Position numbers and translations under genes: made by a program | In this document: positions 24,572-33,395 of the stretch, in pieces | How positions within the stretch are numbered: position 1 is the first letter of the stretch | Layout: every line of letters begins with the position of its first letter | Notes under the pieces: generated by a model | Database searches by the model: none | Told to the model about the DNA's origin: nothing | The model's input: the letters and a program-made list of their open reading frames with translations, nothing else | NCBI GenBank assembly: GCA_002435705.1 | Contig: DIVA01000011.1 | Location: 1-54,553, forward strand | Length of the DNA stretch: 54,553 nt | Source: Bacteriovoracaceae bacterium UBA6144 | GTDB taxonomy: Bacteria; Bdellovibrionota; Bacteriovoracia; Bacteriovoracales; Bacteriovoracaceae | Reading direction: 5' to 3'

Positions 24572-25795
24572 ATGAAAATTTCTTGGAAACAATTCACTGA
24601 AGCCCGCGAGCTTCTTTCTACAGTCATCGCCCCCACACCTCTGATCTATAATGAGTGGCTCTCCACTCAGTATGATTGTGAAGTGTATCTCAAGCTTGAA
24701 AATATGTTGCCCATCGGCTCCTTTAAGATGCGTGGGGCAACTAACAAAATAGCTAGGCTGACAGCCCAAGAGCGCAAGCAAGGTGTGCTGGCGGTGAGCG
24801 CGGGCAATCACGCCCAAGGCGTCGCTTGGGCCGCAAGAAAATTTAAAGTCAACGCAACAATCATTATGCCCGAGGGCTCTCCACTTACCAAAATACGCAA
24901 CACCGAAAAGTTAGGAGCAAAAGTCATTCTCCATGGAGCAAGCATCGAAGATGGCTTCAAATACGCTGAAGAGTTGATGAAGAAAAAGCCTATGGTTTTT
25001 GTGCATCCGTATAAAGATCCTCTGGTGATTGCAGGACAAGGGAGCGTGGGGTTTGAGCTGGCCCAGCAGTTGCCCGATATGGATTTTGTCTTCAGCTCCA
25101 TTGGTGGCGGAGGTCTAGTGGGTGGCATGGGAACTGTGCTCAAGAAGCTTTGTCCTAAGACGACCTTAATCGCAGGTCAAGCGGCTGGCTGCCGTGCCAT
25201 GGTGGATTCTCTGAAAGCAGGGAAGGTCATTAAGGCAAAAGAGGCCACGACTTTTGCGGATGGGATTCGAGTCAAAGTGGCTCATCCTGACATGCTCGCG
25301 ATGCTGTCTAAAGTGGTGGATGAATCCTATGCCGTGGAAGATGAAAAAACAGCCTTCGCGGTTTTGCGACTGCTTGAGCGCGCGCGTGTGCTCGCCGAAG
25401 GTGCAGGTGCGTTGCCACTGGCACTCTTAAATGAACTCTTTGAAAAAAATCCGAAACGCTTTAAGGGAAAAAAAATTGTGATCGTCGTTTGCGGTGGGAA
25501 TATTGACGTGAACCTCTTAGAGCGCATCATTGATCGCGGCTTAGTGGAAGGACATCGCAAGGTGCGTATCTCTGTGCCGATTGCAGACCGGCCTGGAACC
25601 CTCAATGCTTTGACAGGAATTATCAAAGAGACAGGAGCCAACATTCTTCAAGTGGTGCACGATCGTGACTCTCAGGGCACGGGACTCACGGGCGCCAACG
25701 TGCTCTTCACCCTCGAGACGAAAGGGACCAAAGAGCTCAATGAACTTGTCTCTCGTCTTAAAAAAGATTTTCCTTTGGCGCAAATTTTAAGATAA
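24572..25795 (+). CDS. ilvA: Threonine ammonia-lyase with C-terminal ACT domain
   Basis: 407 residues. The PLP lysine is Lys52 in GSFKMRGA. The phosphate-binding loop is SIGGGGLVGG, and SAGNHAQGVA is the family block. From about residue 330 one ACT domain follows (RISVPIADRPGTLNAL). The enzyme deaminates threonine to 2-oxobutanoate for isoleucine synthesis. This one-ACT, roughly 400-residue form is intermediate between TdcB and long IlvA. No clear Shine-Dalgarno precedes the ATG. Confidence 0.92.
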   Translation: MKISWKQFTEARELLSTVIAPTPLIYNEWLSTQYDCEVYLKLENMLPIGSFKMRGATNKIARLTAQERKQGVLAVSAGNHAQGVAWAARKFKVNATIIMPEGSPLTKIRNTEKLGAKVILHGASIEDGFKYAEELMKKKPMVFVHPYKDPLVIAGQGSVGFELAQQLPDMDFVFSSIGGGGLVGGMGTVLKKLCPKTTLIAGQAAGCRAMVDSLKAGKVIKAKEATTFADGIRVKVAHPDMLAMLSKVVDESYAVEDEKTAFAVLRLLERARVLAEGAGALPLALLNELFEKNPKRFKGKKIVIVVCGGNIDVNLLERIIDRGLVEGHRKVRISVPIADRPGTLNALTGIIKETGANILQVVHDRDSQGTGLTGANVLFTLETKGTKELNELVSRLKKDFPLAQILR

Positions 25796-25804
25796 GTTTG
25801 GAGA

Positions 25805-26695
25805 GTGATAAAACTACTCTTGACACTCTTAACATTTGTTACTTTTTCTGCCTGCGCTGAAGAGTTGACTCTGACTTTCATCAGATCTCCTTTAGGCATT
25901 GATTGGAAAACTCCCTACACCATGGCGATCTCCACGGTAGCGAATTCTACTGTCCCCATGAAGCAGAGAGCTTTTTCTATCAGTCATCTTTTCGTCAATC
26001 TCAAGTGTGAGTCTCAAAACTATGAGCGCCTGACTGGCATGACTTCCACCACGAATGAAGATCGTGATCTTCTTTTTAAAGAAGGTTTTGGCTATGGAAT
26101 TATTTTTCACACCTATCCAGGCAAGCTTGAGCGTGATGTGGATGTGGCCCGTGACCTCGAGGACTACAAAGGCTCTCGTCGAGTGGCACGCATGCGACTT
26201 AAAATCAGTGAATCCACTTGTGCTCGTTTAAAAAATTATTTGAATGAATATGAAGCCAGAGGTTTTGGCGCTCTCTACTCAGGTCTGCAGGCCCGTCCGC
26301 GCAAAGGGGAAGGGGCCGGATGTTCAGCTTTTGGCATGAGCTTTCTAGAGCTCGCAGGTCTGATGCGTCCAGACTGGAAAAAAGAATGGATGAACCACAT
26401 CCATGTACCGAAGCGATTTGTGGGTGGACCTCTCACGGGAAAATTTGTTCGCATCCGAGAGATTCTCGCCAGCCCTTTTGCCCTATGGAACCCAAAACGT
26501 GAGCATATTTATCTTGAGGCCTGGAATCCTGAAAAAATGTGGAAGTGGACCCGACAGGTTTGGGCAGACGTGAGATTTGGGAGAAGAAATAAGGGCGAGA
26601 TCGATTGGGAGATTTCAAACGTTGGCAAAACGCGAGAAATCTATGCCGACGTGTCTGATGTGCCGACACCAACCGATCCCATTTGGCAGTACTAA
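25805..26695 (+). CDS. Exported putative permuted NlpC/P60-like cysteine peptidase, paralog of the gene at 1839
   Basis: 296 residues, starting at GTG. The signal peptide ends SACA before EEL. It shares with the 1839-2717 protein the opening 'LxFxxSxxGxDWxxP', His61 (ISHLFVNLKC), GYGIIFHTYPG and GEGAGCSAFGMSFLELAGL with Cys173. His61 has the same residue number in both. The order His then Cys suggests a circularly permuted NlpC/P60-type peptidase, but no full catalytic triad is proven. The two copies lie 23 kb apart with different neighbours, so the duplication is old. The GTG is very close to GGAG, making the start slightly uncertain. Confidence 0.75.
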   Translation: MIKLLLTLLTFVTFSACAEELTLTFIRSPLGIDWKTPYTMAISTVANSTVPMKQRAFSISHLFVNLKCESQNYERLTGMTSTTNEDRDLLFKEGFGYGIIFHTYPGKLERDVDVARDLEDYKGSRRVARMRLKISESTCARLKNYLNEYEARGFGALYSGLQARPRKGEGAGCSAFGMSFLELAGLMRPDWKKEWMNHIHVPKRFVGGPLTGKFVRIREILASPFALWNPKREHIYLEAWNPEKMWKWTRQVWADVRFGRRNKGEIDWEISNVGKTREIYADVSDVPTPTDPIWQY

Positions 26696-26862
26696 GACTT
26701 TTTCTTAGCGCAAGACTCGCTTGAGCATTTGCCGGTTTGTTTATCACAGCAAGCAGTCTTTTCTTTCTTGTCGCAAGACTCGGCACTGCAGCACTTGCCT
26801 TTCATGGATGCACAGCTGACAGAAAGAAGGGCAGTAACAAATAACATTGAGACTAGTTTCAT
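26692..26862 (-). CDS. 56-aa Cys-rich exported protein or lipoprotein
   Basis: The frame encodes a signal sequence (MKLVSMLFVTALLSVSC) followed by a Lys- and Cys-rich tail. After Cys17 there are Cys24, 25, 30, 38, 39, 46 and 51. Two related units, KCCSAESC and KCSSESC, suggest internal duplication. Cys17 could be a lipidation site, although the lipobox (SVSC) is atypical. The arrangement resembles small metal-binding proteins. The AAGGAGA ribosome site 7 bp before the ATG supports expression. It overlaps the end of the convergent peptidase-like gene by 4 bp. Confidence 0.68.
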   Translation of the reverse strand: MKLVSMLFVTALLSVSCASMKGKCCSAESCDKKEKTACCDKQTGKCSSESCAKKKS

Positions 26863-26924
26863 AATATCTCCTTATGGTATGAACTCTTTGTAAGTTTAAT
26901 CGGAGATTGAAAAGAAACCTAGAG

Positions 26925-27341
26925 ATGAAATTTTTCTTGTGGCTAAAAGTTTTGCTCCGTCCTGCTCCCAAAAGTGTTTATCAACTCTTAGGTGGCGAGA
27001 AGATGGTGCGCTCTCTCGTGGCTGACTTCTATCATGTGATGAAGACAGACCCTAAAGCATCCGAGTGTCTCGCTTTACATGCAAACGATTTGCAAGAAGC
27101 AGATGATAAACTTTTTCTTTTTCTTTCAGGCTGGCTCGGTGGTCCTCCACTTTACGAGCAGAAATATGGTCATCCCCGTCTGCGCATGCGCCATTTGAAA
27201 TTTCCTATCACCACTCTTGAGCGAGACCAATGGCTCTACTGTATGGAGCAGGCGCTTGAGAAAAATAAAATCGATCCTTCACTCAAGGCGCAGATGATGG
27301 AGGCGCTCACAGGTCTTGCCGAACGAGTTCGCAACTCGTAG
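26925..27341 (+). CDS. Truncated hemoglobin (group II-like)
   Basis: 138 residues from the ATG at 26925. A TTG at 26907 would add six. The globin core shows SVYQLLGGEKMVRSLVADFY, FLFLSGWLGGPPLY, and YGHPRLRMRHLKFPI, where the His in RMRH fits the proximal heme ligand and the W/L/Y pattern fits group II. Such proteins bind O2 or NO and protect respiration. The next gene starts 9 bp downstream, so the two may be cotranscribed. Confidence 0.88.
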   Translation: MKFFLWLKVLLRPAPKSVYQLLGGEKMVRSLVADFYHVMKTDPKASECLALHANDLQEADDKLFLFLSGWLGGPPLYEQKYGHPRLRMRHLKFPITTLERDQWLYCMEQALEKNKIDPSLKAQMMEALTGLAERVRNS

Positions 27342-27350
27342 GCTTTGAGC

Positions 27351-28445
27351 ATGTGGATTTTAATTTTCTCCCTTTTCTTTACGGCTCATGCCAAACGCGA
27401 ACTCTGGGCCCGTGTTTCTGATCGTGATGGCTTTAAGATTGAAGCCAATTGTTTCTTCTCTGGTCATCTTCCACAGCTCTATCAATCAGGCCTCCTCTTA
27501 AGAGTTAATTGTTACGGAGAGAGCGATCTCTATAGTCAGCTGCTTTTTATTCAAAAAAATGCTCCCACTCAAACTCTCATCCGCTCACGCCTAGGGAACT
27601 TACTCAGTGAGCCCGTGACCGATCATCAGAATATTTTTGTCAGTGAGTATAATGAAGCAGGAACCTCTGCTCTTTATCAGGTGACTCTTTCAACGATCCA
27701 AAACATCCCATTGCCAAAGAATCTTCGCATGCTTCAGGGTCTCTCCGTCAGTCAGGGAAAAGTCTTGGCCCGCTTTCAAGACCATGACGGTTTGTCACAG
27801 CAAAGCTTGTGGCTACAATCCTCTTGGATGCCTAGTTCCCAGCGCGAGGTGAGTTTTTATTTTCAACCTCAGGCCAGTCAATCGCTGGTGCTACAAAAAA
27901 TTCGTCGAGGCAAGGGTGAGTTAGATGAAAGCCGACCGGATGAGATAGTGATTTCTCTAGATGGGGGAGAGAGTTTCGAGGTGATCCTGCAAGATCGTGA
28001 TGCTGACCCCAGTTCTGCGTACTTGAGTTTTTGGAATTTCTCTGTCGTCCATTTTGATCGTTGGGTGATCATCGCAAGAACTCTGCAAGGTGAGGTGGCG
28101 ATCACGGGCCGTGGGAAGAAAATTATTCAAACCATTTCACTTTCAAGTGAGTTTGAAAGTCTGGATTTTTGGCCTTCTGCTATTGATCAGCATGGGCAGG
28201 TTTATCTGCGTGGAAAACGCCAGGGCCTGCACGGTTTGTGGCGAGTGGGAGCATCCGTCGATTTGATCCTTCGTAGTGGTGATACTTTTCAAGGTGATCA
28301 AGATCTTCAGCGCGTGCGCAATGAGACGCCTTTCTATACCGCCCCGATGATTGATCGAAACCGTCTTTTTATTGGTGTGGGAGTGGAGGATTTTAATTCA
28401 TCTACGTTTCTCGGTCAGGCACTGATCGAAGTCTTAATACCTTAG
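27351..28445 (+). CDS. Exported protein of unknown function, possibly beta-propeller
   Basis: No family recognised. 364 residues from the ATG at 27351 (a TTG two codons earlier is also possible). A short signal peptide (WILIFSLFFTAHA) leads into a wholly beta-rich protein. Repeating 'DHDG...SLWLQ', 'RVGASVDLILRSGDTFQGDQDLQ' and 'DQHGQVYLRGKRQGLHGLW' segments look like propeller blades. It follows the globin gene closely. Confidence 0.65.
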   Translation: MWILIFSLFFTAHAKRELWARVSDRDGFKIEANCFFSGHLPQLYQSGLLLRVNCYGESDLYSQLLFIQKNAPTQTLIRSRLGNLLSEPVTDHQNIFVSEYNEAGTSALYQVTLSTIQNIPLPKNLRMLQGLSVSQGKVLARFQDHDGLSQQSLWLQSSWMPSSQREVSFYFQPQASQSLVLQKIRRGKGELDESRPDEIVISLDGGESFEVILQDRDADPSSAYLSFWNFSVVHFDRWVIIARTLQGEVAITGRGKKIIQTISLSSEFESLDFWPSAIDQHGQVYLRGKRQGLHGLWRVGASVDLILRSGDTFQGDQDLQRVRNETPFYTAPMIDRNRLFIGVGVEDFNSSTFLGQALIEVLIP

Positions 28446-28541
28446 CATCAATCATTCTAACATTTACTCACTGCAGAATACAAAAAGCTGGTCTCTCTTT
28501 CAGAGTGGTTTATGATTAAATTAACTCCAGGAAGGAGAGAG

Positions 28542-29354
28542 ATGAAATTCCCAGGATGGATCGTCATATTTTTAATACTGTGGGCTTCAGCCTTTTTTCA
28601 GGCTGAAGCATCCTCACAGAAGTGTGTCCCCAAAAATAATCGTAAATTGGTTATTGGTCACTCGTATGATCTGAATTGGTGGATGCGCAATCGACTGCAC
28701 ACCTCAGCTTTAGTTTTGGGATATGAGATCGAGTTTTTTGATCTGCGCACTCAAGCCTCTGTCGCCGATGCCCTTTTAAAAGTTGATGCTGTCGTGGTTC
28801 CAGGGGGAGCAGACATTCATCCTAAACTCTACTCCTCAGAGGCACAGTTCTATGTCTCCACTCCAGAGGGGCCCGGACGGGACGAGTTTGAGCTAAAAAC
28901 TTTTCAGACCTATCTCTCTGATGCGCGCTTTTCCTCACTTCCGCTTTTAGGTATTTGTCGAGGGATGCAGATGATGGCGGTAGCCCAAGGTGTGCCCTTG
29001 GTGCAGGATTTGAAAGAAGAGTTAGGAATTAAAAATCGCTACTACCGCTTTGATCAAGTGGATGTTCCTAAAGCTTCGAGTGTGATGAGTGAGCTCTTCC
29101 CTGAAGGCAAGGCCCTTGGGTTTAAGATTCATCATCAAAACCCAAAACGATCTGTGCTCGACACACTAAAAGATAAAGTAAAAGTCACCGCCACTTCCAT
29201 GGATCAGCAAATCGTTGAGGCCATCGAGCTGATTGAACGCCCGGCCATCGGAGTGCAGTTTCATCCTGAACAATCTTTTCCAACCGTTAAACATTCCATC
29301 TTTCGCTGGCTCCTCGATGGGGCCTGCGCTAAAACTCATAGGGAGTCGCTATGA
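28542..29354 (+). CDS. Exported class I glutamine amidotransferase / gamma-glutamyl hydrolase-like (peptidase C26)
   Basis: 270 residues starting at the ATG at 28542, which has GGAAGGAGAG directly upstream. A start 30 bp earlier lacks this and spoils the signal peptide (MKFPGWIVIFLILWASAFF, ending AEA). The triad is Cys139 in LGICRGMQMM, His241 and Glu243 in GVQFHPEQSF. PuuD and folate gamma-glutamyl hydrolases share this domain. An exported version is less common and may trim gamma-glutamyl compounds in the periplasm. The stop overlaps the next start by 4 bp. Confidence 0.87.
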   Translation: MKFPGWIVIFLILWASAFFQAEASSQKCVPKNNRKLVIGHSYDLNWWMRNRLHTSALVLGYEIEFFDLRTQASVADALLKVDAVVVPGGADIHPKLYSSEAQFYVSTPEGPGRDEFELKTFQTYLSDARFSSLPLLGICRGMQMMAVAQGVPLVQDLKEELGIKNRYYRFDQVDVPKASSVMSELFPEGKALGFKIHHQNPKRSVLDTLKDKVKVTATSMDQQIVEAIELIERPAIGVQFHPEQSFPTVKHSIFRWLLDGACAKTHRESL

Positions 29355-30691
29355 AGCCATTTTTGATTTTAATTTTTATGATCTTTGCTGCCCAGTCTTG
29401 GGCGAATCTGCATCTGGCGCCACCAGACTTCAACATCCCCGAAGGCCGAGCGGTGTTTGTGGATTTCACTGATTCTCATCACCACATCGTTTTCGATGGC
29501 AAAAAAAGAAAAGCCATCGCCACCAGTACGATAACATTTTTTAACACGAAACCGGGGATGCCGATCTTCGATCTGCTCGAGACGCCAAGTCTGGTAGAGA
29601 TTGATGGGGAAGCGGTTGGACAAAAACTGATTAATCTTCCGGGCGGTGAATCTGAGGTTCGCGTTGTTCTCAAGCACCTTGCACCAGGCGTGCACACACT
29701 GAAAGTGGTCAATGAGATTAAAAAGAATGTCCGCTTTACTCTTTTTAGAAACGTCAAAGCGGGCTTCTGGATTAGAGACCTGAAGTCGCGCATGTTCTGG
29801 GAGCAGTATCTTCCAGTAAATCTTGAATATGATCAGCATGCTCGCACGATGGATATCGAATTCAAAGGCAGAAAGATTCACAACCAAGCAGTCCACGCGA
29901 ATGGCAAAGTCGAGCGCACTTCCGTCAACACTTGGCGCATCGAGTATCCTGCGTGGTACACCGTCTCTGCACCTTACTTTCATACTCTGAAAGTAGGATC
30001 GAAGCCGACTGTGAATTTCAACGTCAAATCGATTGATGGCCGCAATGTTCCTTTCACAATCTATACGAGCTTTCCATGGAGAGTTTCAACTTTCACTAAA
30101 GAAGCCATAAAAGTTTTCCATGAACTTGAGTCTGACTACGGGCCTTATCCGCATGACTCTTTGATCGCTTATGGCTCAGGCTTCGGAGGAATGGAGCACG
30201 CGGGAGCGACTCAAACTTCTCTCGGCGCTCTTGATCACGAGATGTTGCATTTCTACTTCGCTAAAGGAGTGCTCCCGGCCAACGGTAACGCTGGCTGGAT
30301 TGATGAAGCGATCGCGCGTTGGAGAGATGATGGCTACCCAACTCGATACGCCCCTGGTGTGCCCGCTAATCTCGCAGGTCGCTCAATCTACGCCCGTAAT
30401 ACCAACTCACAGGCCTACGCCCATGGTTCACACTTCCTCTCGTACCTCGATTCCATGATGCAAAACGTGGGTGGGATGAAGGCCTTTTTGCGTGGCTACT
30501 TTCAGGCCTACAAATACACCTTGGTCACCACTGATCACTTCATTAACAATCTTGAATTCTTCACGGGCATGAGTCTGCGCCAGATGTTCATCGAAAACGT
30601 CTTCACGCCGACCCCAGAAAAAACCCTCGAGATGCATGGAGATCATGCCCATCCTGAGATGACTGAAGAAATGCTCGAGGCTCTCCTTTAG
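29351..30691 (+). CDS. Exported M1-like zinc metallopeptidase
   Basis: 446 residues with a signal peptide ending SWA. The first 220 residues are beta-rich. The catalytic part has GGMEHAGAT, where M1 enzymes have GAMEN, then His296-Glu297-Met-Leu-His300 (HExxH) and Glu319 in WIDEAIARW, exactly the M1 spacing of HExxH-x18-E. The C-terminal helices of long aminopeptidases are shortened. It is cotranscribed with the C26 amidotransferase, which suggests joint degradation of peptides. A strong hairpin terminator follows at 30703. Confidence 0.85.
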   Translation: MKPFLILIFMIFAAQSWANLHLAPPDFNIPEGRAVFVDFTDSHHHIVFDGKKRKAIATSTITFFNTKPGMPIFDLLETPSLVEIDGEAVGQKLINLPGGESEVRVVLKHLAPGVHTLKVVNEIKKNVRFTLFRNVKAGFWIRDLKSRMFWEQYLPVNLEYDQHARTMDIEFKGRKIHNQAVHANGKVERTSVNTWRIEYPAWYTVSAPYFHTLKVGSKPTVNFNVKSIDGRNVPFTIYTSFPWRVSTFTKEAIKVFHELESDYGPYPHDSLIAYGSGFGGMEHAGATQTSLGALDHEMLHFYFAKGVLPANGNAGWIDEAIARWRDDGYPTRYAPGVPANLAGRSIYARNTNSQAYAHGSHFLSYLDSMMQNVGGMKAFLRGYFQAYKYTLVTTDHFINNLEFFTGMSLRQMFIENVFTPTPEKTLEMHGDHAHPEMTEEMLEALL

Positions 30692-30702
30692 AATCACCTT
30701 AT

Positions 30703-30726
30703 GGGGCCCTCAGGGGCCCCTTTTTT
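30703..30726 (+). terminator. Rho-independent terminator after the M1-like peptidase gene
   Basis: The stem GGGGCCC (30703-30709) and GGGCCCC (30714-30720) with loop TCAG is followed by six T. Confidence 0.9.
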
Positions 30727-30799
30727 CAAGCACTTAGTCTTGTGAATTAATTACTCACCTCCCACCACTCCCGCCACTCTCAGGCTACACTCTGTCTCG

Positions 30800-32338
30800 A
30801 TGAAGTTTTTGAGTTTCTTGCTGCTATTTTTCTCGCTTAATCTCAGCGCTCAGGTGCTGACGTCTGAAACGCCCTATGATCTCACCGCCACACTCGCCAA
30901 ACCCTTCAGTCTTCCTCTGCAGTTTGATCTTAAAGGTCGCCTCTCTCTGAGTCTAGGAAGTGGGGCTTCCACTGTCTTTCCGATTTATGGGCATGGTGGT
31001 TGGAATTGGCACAACTATGAGTTTATTCCTTTCGTTCACGGCCTGACTGATGACTGGGTAGAGGCCGGTCCTGAAGTGCGTAAGATGAAAGTAAAACAGC
31101 ACCGTGTGGAAATAGGCGTGGGAATCGGTGCTGCTCAGAAACTTCTCTTCGGACATTTGGTGTTTAACGCCGCTCTTGTGCCCTATAAAGGGGCCAGTTT
31201 TGAAACACGAGTATTTAAGAAGCCAAGTCGCGGTTGGTGGGCACTGCCTCTAAGTCATGAGGAGTGGGCTGAATGGGAAGTGGGTGAGGGGCGTGACTAT
31301 GAAATGTATGGTGGCATGACCTTTCTGGCAGGTGTGTCTCTGAGTGTCCTTATGGATGCACAAGTTTATCGCACCTCTCAGGAACGCTGGAGCCTCTCCC
31401 TTGAAAAACTATCAGACCGCTATTTGCGCATTAAAGTCAGACAAGATACTTGGAAAAAGCGCGGTCGAGTCTTTGGACCTGCTGTGGCGACCTTTGATAA
31501 AGCCGCAGTGGAGTACTTTGATATGGAGCGCTCGTATCTTTTAGATATGCTTCATCCTCAAGGTCCTGAGATTTTAAAATCAATTTGGAAGGGCCGTCTG
31601 ATTGAATTGCAAGCTTCTGAAGCGAGTCGAGAAGACGAGGGCTCTAACCGGTGGTTAGGAGAGTTTAGCTCTCGCTACTTAGGCATTCCATTTATCTACG
31701 GTCGTACCCATTCACGAGTCGAGCTGGAATCGTGGGACGTGGATCGTGAAAACCGCTTGATTCATGTGCTTAATTTGCAGCAAGAGAATAATGGTGTGGT
31801 TCGTAACCGTGACCCTCAAGTCTGGACCGTCGTGCATGATCCGCGCAGTGATAAACTGATTTTTCTCGCACTCTCTCAATCGATTGATCGCGGAATGCAG
31901 GGTGTGAAGCGCAACCTTGGAACGTGGCTCGATCGCATGGGGTTTAAGCTCGCCTGGCCTGAGCGGGGCCTCGAGGATTTTATGGATGCTCGTTTAGTGT
32001 TTTCTTTTAAACTCGAAAGTCTTTTAAAACTTCTCGAGCACTCTCCTGAACTAAGTGAGTATCAACAAAATTGTGTCACCTATAAGCTCTCGTGTAAGCG
32101 CCTCGGAAAAGCCCGTAGGACTCTGAAGCACTGGGAGAGTCTGCGCGATCAAGGTGATGAGTTTAAACCGGTTCAAGTGGCAGAGTATCTGATTAAGCAT
32201 CCTCTACTGTGGGGGATGCTCTTGCATAAAATTCAAGGCACTCTTCGGGCTGAGTTCATTGCCCACAGTCAGCGCTATATGCCTATGCAAAAAAATCTTT
32301 GGTCGCCAGGAGTGAGCGCTCCAGCATTTCTTGAGTAA
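30800..32338 (+). CDS. Large exported protein of unknown function
   Basis: No family recognised. 512 residues with a signal peptide (MKFLSFLLLFFSLNLSAQ). The region at 45-140 is Gly-rich and beta-like (GRLSLSLGSGAS, VEIGVGIGAAQ), as in outer-membrane-associated domains. The remainder is mixed helical with many Trp and Arg. A TACACT box lies 8 bp before the ATG, so the message may be leaderless. Its last 56 bp overlap the convergent acetyltransferase gene. Confidence 0.68.
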   Translation: MKFLSFLLLFFSLNLSAQVLTSETPYDLTATLAKPFSLPLQFDLKGRLSLSLGSGASTVFPIYGHGGWNWHNYEFIPFVHGLTDDWVEAGPEVRKMKVKQHRVEIGVGIGAAQKLLFGHLVFNAALVPYKGASFETRVFKKPSRGWWALPLSHEEWAEWEVGEGRDYEMYGGMTFLAGVSLSVLMDAQVYRTSQERWSLSLEKLSDRYLRIKVRQDTWKKRGRVFGPAVATFDKAAVEYFDMERSYLLDMLHPQGPEILKSIWKGRLIELQASEASREDEGSNRWLGEFSSRYLGIPFIYGRTHSRVELESWDVDRENRLIHVLNLQQENNGVVRNRDPQVWTVVHDPRSDKLIFLALSQSIDRGMQGVKRNLGTWLDRMGFKLAWPERGLEDFMDARLVFSFKLESLLKLLEHSPELSEYQQNCVTYKLSCKRLGKARRTLKHWESLRDQGDEFKPVQVAEYLIKHPLLWGMLLHKIQGTLRAEFIAHSQRYMPMQKNLWSPGVSAPAFLE

Positions 32339-32852
32339 GCGGAATTTTCACCTGCACAAAATCATACTCGAGATGTTCTGGCTTAAAAGCGCCGAATTTT
32401 TTTATTAAGCGGTAGATGCCATGGTTGTCGGGTAGATAAGTAAAGCGAAGCACGGTGATCTTGCGCTCGAACGCCGCCACCACACACACGTGCAAGAGCA
32501 GAGTCCCCAGGCCTAATTTCTGGTAAGAGTCGATGATCGAGATCGCCACTTCCGCTTCATGAGGAGAGTGTTCATCACGTACCATTCGTACGATCGCCAC
32601 GCCTTTTTCCTGAGGCAAATTTTCTACAATACCGTAGGCGAAATGATCAGTGCCATCAATCTCAGTGAGGTGTTTGAGCTCTTTTTCCGTGAAACCATTC
32701 TTATGCCCAAAAAAGCGGTGGCGGATCGAATCACGAGACATATCTTTTAAGGAGGCTGCGATCAGAGACTTCGATTCTGGCAGGACACTTCCAAGCTTAA
32801 GTGCTTTGCCACGCCACTCGAAAGTTTTAATAAAATCTTTGGTAAATCTCAT
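32283..32852 (-). CDS. GNAT family acetyltransferase
   Basis: 189 residues. The acetyl-CoA motif A is AEVAISIIDSYQKLGLGTLLL (about 103-123), with the Q-x-x-G-x-G loop. The rest fits the fold of GNAT domains like those attached to protein acetyltransferases. The substrate is unknown. The start overlaps the preceding gene's stop by 4 bp. The 3' end overlaps the exported-protein gene on the other strand by 56 bp. Confidence 0.87.
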   Translation of the reverse strand: MRFTKDFIKTFEWRGKALKLGSVLPESKSLIAASLKDMSRDSIRHRFFGHKNGFTEKELKHLTEIDGTDHFAYGIVENLPQEKGVAIVRMVRDEHSPHEAEVAISIIDSYQKLGLGTLLLHVCVVAAFERKITVLRFTYLPDNHGIYRLIKKFGAFKPEHLEYDFVQVKIPLTQEMLERSLLATKDFFA

Positions 32853-33295
32853 CCCTTCACTTTAGAGGGTTTAAGCAGCCGTGGCAAAGTAAGAGCCAGG
32901 GCCTTGAGGCCATGCCTGACTCCGCAGATCACATCCGCTCTTTCAATGTCGAGGCGATCCTCTAATTCAGTCAGTCCCCAACGACGCACAGCTGTGTAGG
33001 GGGTGAGTTCGCAGGTCTCAAGCATTTCACGCTGCAACTTATTCAGGACCTGTGAAAGTTCCTGAGGTGTGTCTTTTTGCGGCAATTGCGGAAGGGAGTT
33101 TTCAATATAAACCAGCGCGCCACTAATGCCCTGCTTTAATCCCCGATTAAAAAGCCATTTGTTGGATTGGCTTCTCATTCTCAGACAAGAGTTCACATCG
33201 TGTTCAAGGTGAAGCGAAGCCTGCTGGTAGATTTTATGAAAAAGGGCCTGGCGATCTAAGGATCGAAATTGGCTAAAAGGACCGAATCGTTGCAT
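32849..33295 (-). CDS. Conserved-looking protein of unknown function
   Basis: No family recognised. 148 residues, mostly helical, with many Arg and Leu and three Cys. There is no signal peptide, so it should be cytoplasmic. The protein is translationally coupled to the GNAT gene by a 4-bp overlap, which suggests it might be a partner or substrate of the acetyltransferase. Confidence 0.6.
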   Translation of the reverse strand: MQRFGPFSQFRSLDRQALFHKIYQQASLHLEHDVNSCLRMRSQSNKWLFNRGLKQGISGALVYIENSLPQLPQKDTPQELSQVLNKLQREMLETCELTPYTAVRRWGLTELEDRLDIERADVICGVRHGLKALALTLPRLLKPSKVKG

Positions 33296-33395
33296 GAAGG
33301 AATTTTAAATGCATTCGACATCAGATGCACTAAAAAAATCCATACTGGCCAAGTTGCAAGCTTCTGTTTAACTTCACCTCCTCAAGAGGTGAACC

